This document shows, in pieces, positions 36,497 to 45,282 of a stretch of DNA of 64,000 nt. The translations under genes were made by a program, and so were the position numbers. The stretch spans positions 1-64,000 of the forward strand of contig JALUYI010000054.1 of assembly GCA_027013095.1 (NCBI GenBank). The letters are read 5' to 3'. This DNA comes from Paracoccaceae bacterium (GTDB taxonomy: Bacteria > Pseudomonadota > Alphaproteobacteria > Rhodobacterales > Rhodobacteraceae). Below the pieces are notes generated by a model, which made no database searches, was not told where the DNA came from, and saw only the letters and a program-made list of their open reading frames with translations. Position 1 is the first letter of the stretch. Every line of letters starts with the position of its first letter.

Positions 36497-37710
36497 GACC
36501 CTGCCCCCGCGCCCATTTCTGCCCCGTTTCCTGCCCCGGTTCCTGCCCTGTGGGGGGGGGGCGAGAGGGCTCCGCGCCCATGCTCGCGCACCTGCCAGCG
36601 CAGCAACGCCAGAACGATCGCCAGCCCCAGCCCGTCCGGCAGGTAGATCAGCGGCCAAAAGCCCGAGTCAATAGCGATCAAGCTGCGGATCGGGACCGAG
36701 ATCGTGCTGAGCAGGATCACCAGAAAAACCGCTGCCAGCATCTGTCGAAAGACGCCAAAGCGGCTGAAGCTGCCGACCATCAGAACCGCCATGCCGATCA
36801 GCGGATAGACCAGCGATTGCAGCGGCTGCTCAAGGCGCTTGTGAGCCTCTAGAATAAAGGCGCCAGCACTTGCCCCGGTGGACCTCAGCATCGCCTCGGT
36901 GGGGCGCAGCATAGCGAGGGTCGCAAACCCTTGCACCAGACGCCGCCGCACCGCGGGCCTGCCGGTCAGGGTGCCGATATCGAACACGAAGGAATCAAAC
37001 TGCACCTTGCTGAGCAAAAGGTTGTCTGCATCAAAGGTCTGGATCAGCCCGTCAAACATCACCAGACGGGCGTCGTTGCCCTTGCGCAGCAGAACCGCCT
37101 TTTTCGCGGTATAGGTCAGATCCCGCCCCTTGGGGCGTTGATCGTAAAGGAAAATATCGCTGAGACTGCCGTCGTCATTGACCGTGCGCACGAAAAAGGT
37201 GACATCCGCCGAGGGGTGCAGGAACTTGCCCCCGACGATCAGCCGCGCGGCCACGTCGCGGGACAGCTCCTGCTGGGTCTGGTCCAGTTTGACCATGCTG
37301 ACCGGCACCAGATAGTTGCTGAGGACCGCCGCCAGAATTGCCACCAGAAGGCCGAACATCAGGAACGGTCGGGACAGGCGAAAGGGTGAGACCCCGGAGG
37401 ACTGAAACACCACTATCTCGCTGTCGGCATGCAAACGGTTGCTGACATAAAGGGCGGCGGCAAACGAGACCACCGGCAGCACGATCGCGACCACCTGCGG
37501 CAAAAACAGCGTCATGTATTTCAAAAAGGCGCCCACCGACTGGCCGTCGCTGATCAGCTCGTTGAACAGGCCGACAGCCCGCCCGACCCAGTAAATCCCG
37601 ATCAGGATCAGGGCGAACACCGCAAACGGCCCCGTCAGCTGCGACAGGATATATCTGTCAAGCCTCGCCAATTTTATCCCCGATCCTGCCCCGGTTCGTT
37701 GTTTTGCCAA
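36493..37710 (-). CDS. lptF: LPS export ABC transporter permease LptF
   Basis: LptF is the second permease of the LPS exporter. The 405-residue protein starts with the amphipathic LDRYILSQLTGPFAVF segment typical of the family, has about six membrane helices and a central periplasmic beta-rich domain. The C-terminus ends in an unusual Pro, Gly, Ala-rich tail (residues ~384-405) encoded by a run of ten C (minus strand) and imperfect 12-bp repeats; this tail is not expected for the family. It is divergent from pepA with a 117 bp gap. Confidence 0.9.
   Translation of the reverse strand: MAKQRTGAGSGIKLARLDRYILSQLTGPFAVFALILIGIYWVGRAVGLFNELISDGQSVGAFLKYMTLFLPQVVAIVLPVVSFAAALYVSNRLHADSEIVVFQSSGVSPFRLSRPFLMFGLLVAILAAVLSNYLVPVSMVKLDQTQQELSRDVAARLIVGGKFLHPSADVTFFVRTVNDDGSLSDIFLYDQRPKGRDLTYTAKKAVLLRKGNDARLVMFDGLIQTFDADNLLLSKVQFDSFVFDIGTLTGRPAVRRRLVQGFATLAMLRPTEAMLRSTGASAGAFILEAHKRLEQPLQSLVYPLIGMAVLMVGSFSRFGVFRQMLAAVFLVILLSTISVPIRSLIAIDSGFWPLIYLPDGLGLAIVLALLRWQVREHGRGALSPPPHRAGTGAGNGAEMGAGAGS
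36501..36561. repeat. G10 homopolymer and imperfect 12-bp repeats at the lptF 3' end
   Basis: A run of ten G (36552-36561) is flanked at 36518-36550 by three imperfect copies of a 12-bp unit of the type CTGCCCCGTTTC. A 13-bp piece of it, CCTGCCCCGGTTC (36530-36542), recurs exactly at 37685-37697, at the other end of lptF. Confidence 0.8.
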
Positions 37711-37827
37711 AAAACTAGCCTAATTCTGCGTTTAACAATAGAGGGAACTGGCAATTTTATCGCCCCGAGGTTAGGTATTTCCTGCCAATTACGGCATTCG
37801 GGCAACAATTCAGAGGATCAGCGCAGC
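37711..37827. promoter_or_regulatory. Divergent promoter region between lptF and pepA
   Basis: The 117 bp shared upstream region is locally AT-rich. It must hold promoters for both the LPS-export run and pepA, but I see no convincing -35/-10 pair. Confidence 0.4.
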
Positions 37828-39297
37828 ATGACGACACCGGCGGATATTCAGTTTCACCAGGCCGAACCCGGCCAGATTGCGACACTTGACGGGAAAATCT
37901 CGGTTCTGGTGGCTCCTGACGGGGCAATGGACGCGCTGGCGCGCAAGCTGAACACTCTCAGCAAGGGGGCGCTGCAACGGCTGGCCCAGAGCGAGAGCTT
38001 TGAAAACCTGGACGAGGGCGAGGGCCGGGTGCTGGCCTTTCCGGCGGGTCTTGCGGCAGAGGCGGTGCAGGTCGTAAAACTGCCCAAGCGTCCCGACGTT
38101 TTGCTGGCGCGCAAGGCCGGGGCGGCGATGGCGCGGTTTCAGGACGGCGCTTGCGCATTGCACGTTCTAGCCGGGAACCATCGGCAGGCCAGCGAGATAT
38201 CATACGGGCTGGCGCTGACGGCCTATCGCTTTGGCGCCCATAAGAGCGCCGAGACCCCACCTCTGGGCAAGGTCGTGTTTCACGTTAACCATCCCGAGGA
38301 AACCGCCGCGGCGGCGCACGGGCACGCGGCCCTGACCGAGGGCGTGTTCTTTACCCGTGATCTGGTCAACGAGCCAGCCAACATCCTGACAACCCTTGAT
38401 TTTGCCGCCCGCCTTGCCGCCATGCAGGAGCTGGGGCTGGAGGTCACGATCCTTGAAGAGGGGGATCTGGATGCGTTGGGCATGGGCGCGCTCTTGGGTG
38501 TCGGGCAGGGCTCGGAGGCCCCCAGCCGGGTGGTGGTGATGGAATGGAAAGGCGGCGGCGATGAGGCGCCACTGGCGCTGGTTGGCAAGGGGGTCGTGTT
38601 TGACACCGGCGGGATCTCGATCAAGCCCGCCGGCGGCATGGAAGAGATGACCATGGACATGGGCGGCGCGGCTGTGGTCTCTGGCGTCATGCGCGCGCTG
38701 GCCTTGCGCCGCGCCCGGGCCAATGTGGTTGGCGTGGTCGGTCTGGTCGAGAACATGCCAGACGGGCGCGCCCAACGTCCCGGAGACGTGGTGAAATCGA
38801 TGAAGGGCGATACCATCGAAGTGATCAACACCGACGCCGAGGGGCGTCTGGTTCTGGCCGATATCCTGTGGTATGCGCAGCAGAAATTCGCCCCCGCTGC
38901 GATCGTCGATCTGGCCACGCTGACCGGCGCCATCATCGTCGGACTGGGGCATGAGAACGCCGGGGTCTTTTCAAACGACGATGCCCTTTGTGCGGCCTTT
39001 CTGAAGGCCGCTACCGCCGAGGGTGAAGGGGCATGGCGGATGCCCATGGGGGCGGCCTATGACAAGCTGTTGAAATCACGCATCGCCGATATGCAGAATG
39101 TTGGTGGACGCCCGGCGGGCTCGATCACCGCGGCCCAATTTCTGCGCCGCTTTGTCAAGGATGAGACCCCCTGGATTCACCTCGACATCGCCGGCGTTGC
39201 CCTGCTGAAAAAGGACAGCGATCTGGCCCCCAAAGGCGCGACCGGCTGGGGAGTTCGCGCACTGGACCGGCTGATCCGCGACCGGTTTGAATCCTGA
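37828..39297 (+). CDS. pepA: Leucyl aminopeptidase, M17 family, PepA
   Basis: PepA removes N-terminal residues from peptides using two zinc ions, in the cytoplasm; in some bacteria it also binds DNA. The 489-residue product shows VGKGVVFDTGGISIKPAGGM with metal-binding residues and the signature NTDAEGRLVLAD (from residue 334). The N-terminal macrodomain-like half is present. I chose the ATG at 37828 with AGAGG upstream; the frame runs back to 37429 over lptF without likeness. holC follows after 10 bp. Confidence 0.92.
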   Translation: MTTPADIQFHQAEPGQIATLDGKISVLVAPDGAMDALARKLNTLSKGALQRLAQSESFENLDEGEGRVLAFPAGLAAEAVQVVKLPKRPDVLLARKAGAAMARFQDGACALHVLAGNHRQASEISYGLALTAYRFGAHKSAETPPLGKVVFHVNHPEETAAAAHGHAALTEGVFFTRDLVNEPANILTTLDFAARLAAMQELGLEVTILEEGDLDALGMGALLGVGQGSEAPSRVVVMEWKGGGDEAPLALVGKGVVFDTGGISIKPAGGMEEMTMDMGGAAVVSGVMRALALRRARANVVGVVGLVENMPDGRAQRPGDVVKSMKGDTIEVINTDAEGRLVLADILWYAQQKFAPAAIVDLATLTGAIIVGLGHENAGVFSNDDALCAAFLKAATAEGEGAWRMPMGAAYDKLLKSRIADMQNVGGRPAGSITAAQFLRRFVKDETPWIHLDIAGVALLKKDSDLAPKGATGWGVRALDRLIRDRFES

Positions 39298-39307
39298 TCG
39301 AACGCTG

Positions 39308-39784
39308 ATGCCCGAGGTTCTGTTCTATCACCTGACCTTCAGCCCGCTGGAGGCCGCCCTGCCGGACCTGTTGGGAAAATCCTTGACGCGTGGCTGGCGG
39401 GCGCTGGTGCGCAGCAGCTCTCGGGCGCGGCTCGATTGGCTGGACAGGCAGCTGTGGACGGTCAGCGACGACAGCTTTCTGCCGCATGGCATCGGTGGCG
39501 GCGAACATGACGCCGCACAGCCGATCCTGTTGACCGTGGACCGCATGAACCCTAACCGGGCCGACATCCTGTTTCTGGTTGATGGCGCCGATGTTGAGAT
39601 GCAGGAAATCAGCGATTTTACGAGGGTTTGCATCATGTTTGACGGTGGTGATGCCGATGCGCTGCAGCACGCGCGGGGGCAATGGGCGGCGGTCTCGTCG
39701 GCGGGACTGACGGCGCGTTACTGGGCGCAAGAGGGCGGGCGCTGGCGGCAAAAGGCGGCGGTCAATGAGGCGGGTTATTCCTAA
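39308..39784 (+). CDS. holC: DNA polymerase III chi subunit HolC
   Basis: HolC links the clamp loader to single-strand-binding protein at the replication fork. The 158-residue product begins MPEVLFYHLTFSPLEAALP and shows LLGKSLTRGWRALVR, LDRQLWTVSDDSFLPHG and the PILLTVD segment typical of the family. The pepA-holC order is conserved in proteobacteria. I chose the ATG at 39308; an upstream in-frame ATG at 39287 overlaps pepA. Confidence 0.9.
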   Translation: MPEVLFYHLTFSPLEAALPDLLGKSLTRGWRALVRSSSRARLDWLDRQLWTVSDDSFLPHGIGGGEHDAAQPILLTVDRMNPNRADILFLVDGADVEMQEISDFTRVCIMFDGGDADALQHARGQWAAVSSAGLTARYWAQEGGRWRQKAAVNEAGYS

Positions 39785-39910
39785 GGATCAGCCATAGAAC
39801 GATCCCGGCCGCCGCGGCGCAGGCGCCCCCTTGCCAAGGGAAAACCGGCGTGCGATCCTCGCCCGGAGACTTGGACACGCCACACCGAAAAAACCACACC
39901 GAGGCCTTTC

Positions 39911-40966
39911 GTGACATCTTCCCAGACCCCAACCGCAGACCCCGCGGGCGATGCTGCCGACCGCGCCGGGCCGCGGCAATTGCCCCGGGCGTTGCAGGGG
40001 CTGCGCCTGCCGGTGGTGGCGGCGCCGCTGTTCATCATTTCGCGGCCCGAACTGGTGATCGCGCAATGCAAGGCGGGCATTGTCGGTTCGTTTCCGGCGC
40101 TGAATGCGCGCGAGGCCGACGGCGAGCCGGTGCAGCTGGAGGCATGGCTGCGCCAGATCACCGAAGCGCTGGACCGGCATAATCAGGCGCATCCCGACCA
40201 CCCGGCAGCGCCGTTTGCGGTGAACCAGATCGTGCATCGCTCGAACACCCGCCTTGAGCGCGACGTTGAAATTTGCGCCCGCTGGAAGGTGCCGATCTGG
40301 ATCACCTCGCTGGGGGCGCGCCCCGAGGTCAACGCCGCCGCCCACAGTTGCGGAGGGATTGCCCTGCATGACGTGATCAATGACCGGTTTGCCCACAAGG
40401 CGGTGGACAAGGGCGCGGATGGGCTGATTGCGGTGGCTACCGGCGCGGGGGGCCATGCCGGGCGCCTGTCTCCGTTCGCGCTGATCCGCGAGATCCGGGC
40501 CTGGTTCGCCGGGCCGCTGCTGCTGTCCGGGGCGATTGCGACAGGTGAATCGCTGCTGGCCGCGCGGGCGCTGGGCGCGGATCTCGGCTATATCGGCTCA
40601 CCCTTCATTGCCACGACTGAGGCCAATGCCTCGGCCGCCTACAAGCAGATGATCGTTGACGGTAGCGCCGATGATATCGTCTATTCCTCTTTGTTTACGG
40701 GGGTTTGGGGGAATTATCTGCGCGGCTCGATTGCCGCTGCCGGGCTGGACCCCGACAACCTGCCCGAGGCGACGCCGGCGGCGATGAACTTTGAAAAGCG
40801 CGAGCAGCGACCCAAAGCATGGAAGCAGATATGGGGCGCCGGTCAGGGCATTGGCGCAGTCACCGCAGTCAGCGACGTGGCGACGCTGGTTGGCCGCCTG
40901 CAGCGCGAATATGCCGCCGCCGGGGCCCGTCTGGCCCAAGAGTTTCAGCCAAAGGACAGCCGATGA
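39911..40966 (+). CDS. Nitronate monooxygenase-family flavin oxidoreductase
   Basis: The 351-residue product is an FMN-binding TIM barrel of the nitronate monooxygenase / 2-nitropropane dioxygenase type. Marks are LPVVAAPLFIISRPELV, GIVGSFPALNAR, the ADGLIAVATGAGGHAG loop with the His used in this family, and LLLSGAIATGESLLAARALGADLGYIG-like phosphate-binding region. Some relatives oxidise other compounds or act as enoyl reductases. The start is a GTG at 39911; no clear earlier start fits. A thioesterase gene overlaps its stop, so they are likely one operon. Confidence 0.82.
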   Translation: MTSSQTPTADPAGDAADRAGPRQLPRALQGLRLPVVAAPLFIISRPELVIAQCKAGIVGSFPALNAREADGEPVQLEAWLRQITEALDRHNQAHPDHPAAPFAVNQIVHRSNTRLERDVEICARWKVPIWITSLGARPEVNAAAHSCGGIALHDVINDRFAHKAVDKGADGLIAVATGAGGHAGRLSPFALIREIRAWFAGPLLLSGAIATGESLLAARALGADLGYIGSPFIATTEANASAAYKQMIVDGSADDIVYSSLFTGVWGNYLRGSIAAAGLDPDNLPEATPAAMNFEKREQRPKAWKQIWGAGQGIGAVTAVSDVATLVGRLQREYAAAGARLAQEFQPKDSR

Positions 40967-41445
40967 GCCAGCCCCCCGAAGGACGCGCAGAGGCGCGCAA
41001 GGCGTTGGGCCAACCCAGCCAGCCGGAGATCATCGAATCGCCCTATCCGTTCCAGCGACTGCTGGGGTTCCAGATCGTTGACTGGCGGGCCGATCTGGTG
41101 GAAATCCACCAGCCCCTGCATGCCGCGCTGGGCAATCGTTTCGGCATTCCCCACGGCGGGGTGCACGCAACCCTTCTGGATACGGCGATGGGCTTTGCCG
41201 GCTGCTTTACCGGCGATCCGGCGCAAAAAATTCAGGCCATGACCCTCAGCTTGACCACCACCTATCTGGCCCGTCCCAAGGGGCGGATGTTGATTGCCCG
41301 GGGGCGGAGAACCGGCGGCGGCAGGCGGATCTTTTTTGCCGAGGGCGAGATTCTGGACGATACCGGTGAATTGATCGCTCGGGGCAGCGGCACCTTTCGC
41401 TTTCGCGGTGACGGCGGCGCGGGGTCAGGCACCCGGGACGGTTGA
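40963..41445 (+). CDS. PaaI-type hot-dog thioesterase
   Basis: The 160-residue protein has the PaaI/4HBT fold: LLGFQIVDW, then the conserved GNRFGIPHGGVHATLLDTAMGFA-like helix with HGG, and a C-terminal strand set. Such enzymes hydrolyse small acyl-CoA or phenylacyl-CoA thioesters. The ATG overlaps the stop of the flavin oxidoreductase (ATGA). The substrate is unknown, but the neighbouring CoA ligase gene makes an acyl-CoA housekeeping role plausible. Confidence 0.8.
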   Translation: MSQPPEGRAEARKALGQPSQPEIIESPYPFQRLLGFQIVDWRADLVEIHQPLHAALGNRFGIPHGGVHATLLDTAMGFAGCFTGDPAQKIQAMTLSLTTTYLARPKGRMLIARGRRTGGGRRIFFAEGEILDDTGELIARGSGTFRFRGDGGAGSGTRDG

Positions 41446-41663
41446 AATCCGAGCCTTCAGGGCGTGTGGAAGTGGCGAATTGAACGGGGTTTACAATTGC
41501 AAACGACGCTCGGTTGCCCGGAGGGTGTTCAATTCTGCCCGCTGACGCGGCGTTCTTTCGGGGATCAGGGTTGACTTTCTGCCGGGATGTGCAAGTCTTT
41601 TTTCCGTTCGGCAAAACGACATACCAAATAGTATGTCCGTTTGTCAGTTTGGGAGGAATAAAG
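41446..41663. promoter_or_regulatory. Leader region of the liv-type operon with two palindromes
   Basis: This 218 bp region carries a near-perfect 16-bp palindrome GTTTACAATTGCAAAC (41489-41504), a -35-like TTGACT (41571-41576), and a second palindrome (separate entry). No gene is seen in it. A GGAGG ribosome-binding site sits just before the livK ATG. Confidence 0.55.
41618..41637. promoter_or_regulatory. Perfect inverted repeat upstream of livK (candidate operator)
   Basis: GACATAC and GTATGTC are perfect inverted copies separated by six bases (CAAATA). The site lies 26 bases before the livK start and about 40 bases after the TTGACT hexamer, where a TetR- or GntR-type repressor would block transcription. 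No matching regulator gene is in the window. Confidence 0.55.
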
Positions 41664-42908
41664 ATGCGAACAACAACGAAACTGGCTCTGGGGACCGCGC
41701 TTGCGCTTGGTCTGGGCGCGACGACCGCGATGGCGGGAACCGTCAAGATCGCCTTCATCGACCCGCTGTCCGGGCCATTTGCAACCACCGGCACCAACGG
41801 TCTGGCCGAGTTCAAATACGCCGCCGATCAGTTTGTCAACAGCAAGGGCGGCGTCCTTGGCGGCGACAAATTCCAGATTGTGCCTTTTGACAACAAGATC
41901 AGCCCCAAGGAATCGCTGATCCAGCTGCAGGTCGCGATCGATCAGGGGATTCGCTTTATCGCGCAGGGGAACTCGTCAGGGGTTGCCAATGCGCTGACCG
42001 ACGCGATCAAGAAACACAACCGGCGCAACCCCAATGACAGGGTACTGTTCCTGAACTACTCGGCGGTCGATCCGGCGCTGACCAATGCCAAGTGCAATTT
42101 CTGGCATTTCCGTTTTGATGCCAATGCCGATATCAAGATGGACGCACTGACCGATGTCATCAAGGCCAACAAAAAGCTGAAGCGGACCTATCTGATCGGT
42201 CAGGATTACTCGTTCGGCAAGGCGGTTGCAGCGGCGGCGGTGCGCGACATCAGTGCCAAGATTCCTGACATGAAGATCGTCGGCAACGAGCTGCACCCGA
42301 TTGGTCGGGTCAAGGATTTCACCCCCTACGCCCGCAAGATCGTGGCCTCGGGGGCGGATGACGTGATCACCGGCAACTGGGGTTCGGACATGGTTGGTCT
42401 TGGCAAGGCGGTGATCGATGCCGGCTTCAAGGGGCCTATCTATACGTATTACGCGGCGGCCACTGGCATTACCCGGACGTTCGGCGCGGCGGGCAAGAAC
42501 ATCATCCGCCTTGTGCAGGAGGGCAACTATAACCCGCCCGCCTCAAAAGCGGTGGATCAATATGTCTCCGGCTTCAAGGCGAAATACCCCAACAAAGACA
42601 TCACGCAGGCGCGGATTGCCAACGTGATCCGGATGCTCAAGGCGGCGATGGAAAAGGCCGGTACCGACACCGATGTGGTCAAGATCGCCTACGCGATGGA
42701 GGGGATGCAGATGGACAATTTCTGGGGCGGCAAGCTGCTGATGCGGGCCAAGGATCACCAGATGATTCAGGACGTCTATATCACCGTCCACACCGATGAG
42801 GGCATCACCCATCCTCTGGACAACTCGAAATACGGGTTGCGCACCGAGAAGGTGATCAAGATGGCCGGCCTGAACAGCCCGACCACCTGCAAGATGAAGC
42901 GCCCGTAA
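41664..42908 (+). CDS. livK: Branched-chain amino acid-type ABC transporter substrate-binding protein
   Basis: The 414-residue precursor has a classic signal peptide (MRTTTKLALGTALALGLGAT then TAMA, cleavage about residue 24) and a type I periplasmic binding protein body: VKIAFIDPLSGPFATTGTNG, the GVLGGDKFQIVPFDNK segment, IAQGNSSGVA and DYSFGKAVAAAA. The ligand need not be leucine: this family also binds amides, urea, and aromatic or short organic acids. A GGAGG ribosome-binding site precedes the ATG at 41664. Two strong hairpins follow the stop, which fits the higher expression usually needed for the binding protein. Confidence 0.85.
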   Translation: MRTTTKLALGTALALGLGATTAMAGTVKIAFIDPLSGPFATTGTNGLAEFKYAADQFVNSKGGVLGGDKFQIVPFDNKISPKESLIQLQVAIDQGIRFIAQGNSSGVANALTDAIKKHNRRNPNDRVLFLNYSAVDPALTNAKCNFWHFRFDANADIKMDALTDVIKANKKLKRTYLIGQDYSFGKAVAAAAVRDISAKIPDMKIVGNELHPIGRVKDFTPYARKIVASGADDVITGNWGSDMVGLGKAVIDAGFKGPIYTYYAAATGITRTFGAAGKNIIRLVQEGNYNPPASKAVDQYVSGFKAKYPNKDITQARIANVIRMLKAAMEKAGTDTDVVKIAYAMEGMQMDNFWGGKLLMRAKDHQMIQDVYITVHTDEGITHPLDNSKYGLRTEKVIKMAGLNSPTTCKMKRP

Positions 42909-42924
42909 AAAGAGCGCGGTTCGA

Positions 42925-42954
42925 CCCGTCGGCGGCCCAGCGGCGGCCGACGGG
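42925..42954 (+). other. Stem-loop between livK and livH (9-bp stem)
   Basis: CCCGTCGGC and GCCGACGGG form a perfect 9-bp stem with a 12-base loop, 17 bases after the livK stop. There is no T-run, so it is more likely an mRNA-stabilising or attenuating hairpin than a full terminator. Confidence 0.65.
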
Positions 42955-42969
42955 ATCCCGACACCACGA

Positions 42970-42992
42970 CCCCCGGGATCAGGGCCCGGGGG
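42970..42992 (+). other. Stem-loop between livK and livH (8-bp stem)
   Basis: CCCCCGGG pairs with CCCGGGGG over a 7-base loop (perfect 8-bp stem), again without a T-run. Together with the first hairpin it separates livK from the membrane genes. Confidence 0.65.
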
Positions 42993-43027
42993 ACTGAGAC
43001 CCAAGACCGAGAGAGGCAGAGCGCAGC

Positions 43028-43984
43028 ATGGATATGGTCCTTGTGAACCTGATTGACGGGCTTGTCACCGGCCTGCTCCTGTTCATGCTGTCGAGTGGCC
43101 TGACGCTGATTTTCTCGATGATGGGGGTGTTGAATTTCGCCCATGCCAGCTTTTACATGCTGGGGGCGTATTTTGCCTATCAGATCAGCACCTATGTCGG
43201 CTTTTGGCCGGGGCTGTTCATCGCTCCGGTTCTGGTCGGCCTGATCGGCGCCATGATCGAACGGTACGGCCTGCGTCGGGTCCACCAGTACGGCCATGTG
43301 CCGGAGCTGATCTTTACCTTTGGTCTGGCGCTGTTGATGGAGGAGGTCGTGCAGTTCTTCTGGGGCAAGAACCAACTGCCCTATGAATCGCCGAAGATCC
43401 TCGATTTCACCCTGTTCTCCATCGCCGGAAATGCGATTCCCGCCTACAAGATGTTCATCATCTTTGCCGCGATGGGGATCTTTCTGGCGTTGCTCTACGT
43501 GCTGACAAAAACCCGGATCGGGCTGATCATTCAGGCGGCGTTGAGGCATCCGCGCACGGTTGAGGCCCTTGGCCACAATGTCCCCTTTGTCTTTATGGGG
43601 GTGTTTGGCGTCGGGACCGGGCTGGCCGGGCTGGCCGGTGTCATCGCCGGACCCGAACTGGGCACCTTTCCGGGCATGGCGGCGCTGTTGGGCTCGATTG
43701 TGTTCGTCACCATCGTGATCGGCGGGCTGGGCTCGCTCTGGGGGGCGCTTCTGGCCTCGCTGTTGATCGGTTGGATCACCACCTTTGCGGTCGCTTACAA
43801 CGTCGCCTTTGCCGATATTCTGGAGGCGCTGGGGCTGAGTCGCCCGGCGGATCTGGCCAGCAGCGCGTGGCGCGACCTCTGGACCCTGACGATGCCCCAG
43901 ATCGGCCCGATTCTGCCCTATCTGCTGATGATCATCGTGCTGGTCTTTCGCCCCTATGGCCTGTTTGGAAAGCGTGACCTATGA
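43028..43984 (+). CDS. livH: Branched-chain-type ABC transporter permease LivH
   Basis: The 318-residue integral membrane protein begins with NLIDGLVTGLLLFMLSSGLT and shows the LivH-type segment MGVLNFAHASFYMLGAYFAY, followed by about eight helices and VIGGLGSLWGALLASLLIG near the end. It forms the channel with LivM. It overlaps livM by 4 bp. Confidence 0.9.
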   Translation: MDMVLVNLIDGLVTGLLLFMLSSGLTLIFSMMGVLNFAHASFYMLGAYFAYQISTYVGFWPGLFIAPVLVGLIGAMIERYGLRRVHQYGHVPELIFTFGLALLMEEVVQFFWGKNQLPYESPKILDFTLFSIAGNAIPAYKMFIIFAAMGIFLALLYVLTKTRIGLIIQAALRHPRTVEALGHNVPFVFMGVFGVGTGLAGLAGVIAGPELGTFPGMAALLGSIVFVTIVIGGLGSLWGALLASLLIGWITTFAVAYNVAFADILEALGLSRPADLASSAWRDLWTLTMPQIGPILPYLLMIIVLVFRPYGLFGKRDL

Positions 43985-45282
43985 CGGATCGTGCCGAACA
44001 CCCCGCCGCGCGCCGGCGCTATGGTGGCCTCACCCTCGGGGCGGTGGCGCCTTGGGTCATTGGCGCCCTGCTGCTGGCGGTGATGCCGTATGTTTTTGCC
44101 TCCAACAGCGCCATCACGATCATGAACCAGATGGCGATCACGATTGTTTTTGCCTTGTCTTACAACATGTTACTGGGACAGGGCGGGATGCTTAGCTTTG
44201 GCCACGCGGTCTATATGGGAGTTGGCGGTTTTGGCGCCATGCATGTGATGAACTGGATGGAGCAGGGGGTGATCGCGCTGCCGCTGCCGGTTCTGCCGTT
44301 GATTGCCGGGCTGTTCGGGCTGGGATTTGCGGCGGCCATCGGAATTTTCTCGACCCGGCGGGCGGGGACGGTATTTGCGATGATCTCTCTGGGGATCGGC
44401 GAGCTGGTGGCCTCAAGCTCGGTCATCGTGGTGGCTTTTTTCGGCGGTGAAGAGGGCGTCAGCGGCGACCGCACCTATGGGCTGCCGGTTTTCGGCCATG
44501 ATTTTGGCTCGCAAACCGAAATCTACTACCTGATCGCCGGCTGGCTGTTGATCTCGGCGCTTCTGATGTATCTGTTTTCCCGCACCCCGGTCGGGCGGAT
44601 GGCAAATGCAGTGCGCGACAATCCCGAACGGGCCGAGTTTCTGGGCTATTCGGCGCGCTGGGTCCGCTATTACTCGTTTTGCGCCTCGGGCTTTTTCGCC
44701 GGTATTGCCGGTGGCCTGTTCGCGGTCAATTACGAGATCCTGACGGCCGAGAATCTGGACCTTAACACCTCGGGGACGATCCTTTTGATCACCTTTCTGG
44801 GGGGCACCGGATTTTTCTTTGGCCCGATCATCGGCGCCATCGTCTTTACCCTGCTGCAGACGGTCCTCAGCCTGCACACCGATCTGTGGCAGCTCTATGT
44901 CGGGGCGCTGTTCGTGCTGACCGTGATGTTTTTTCCCGGCGGTCTGGCCGGGGTCATCATGATGCATGTCCCGCCGTGGCGATATGGCAAGGTGCGTGCC
45001 CTGATCCGCCCCTACCTCGCAGCGGTGCTGCCGGCGGCGGTGGGCCTGCTTGGCCTTGCGAGTTTTCTTGAGGTGTTGTTTCACCTTCGCAACGCCGCCC
45101 GTGGCGAAGAGGGGATGACCCTGCTCTGGGTGCATTTTTCCTCGCATGATCCGCTGGTCTGGGGGGTCATCATCGTCGTCACTGTCGCCGCCTTTTGGCT
45201 GGCCCGCCGCAATGCGCCGGCGTTGCGCGCCGCCTGGGATTTTGCCAACACGCCACCGGGCGCGGATGAGGCCCGACCATGA
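43981..45282 (+). CDS. livM: Branched-chain-type ABC transporter permease LivM
   Basis: The 433-residue product is the larger permease, with the LivM marks NMLLGQGGMLSFGHAVYMGVG, the cytoplasmic loop RTPVGRMANAVRDNPERAEFLG that contacts the ATPases, and TFLGGTGFFFGPIIGAIVF. It is longer than usual at the C-terminus, with two extra helices (about 345-365 and 390-405) and a polar tail. It overlaps livH and livG by 4 bp each. Confidence 0.9.
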   Translation: MTDRAEHPAARRRYGGLTLGAVAPWVIGALLLAVMPYVFASNSAITIMNQMAITIVFALSYNMLLGQGGMLSFGHAVYMGVGGFGAMHVMNWMEQGVIALPLPVLPLIAGLFGLGFAAAIGIFSTRRAGTVFAMISLGIGELVASSSVIVVAFFGGEEGVSGDRTYGLPVFGHDFGSQTEIYYLIAGWLLISALLMYLFSRTPVGRMANAVRDNPERAEFLGYSARWVRYYSFCASGFFAGIAGGLFAVNYEILTAENLDLNTSGTILLITFLGGTGFFFGPIIGAIVFTLLQTVLSLHTDLWQLYVGALFVLTVMFFPGGLAGVIMMHVPPWRYGKVRALIRPYLAAVLPAAVGLLGLASFLEVLFHLRNAARGEEGMTLLWVHFSSHDPLVWGVIIVVTVAAFWLARRNAPALRAAWDFANTPPGADEARP

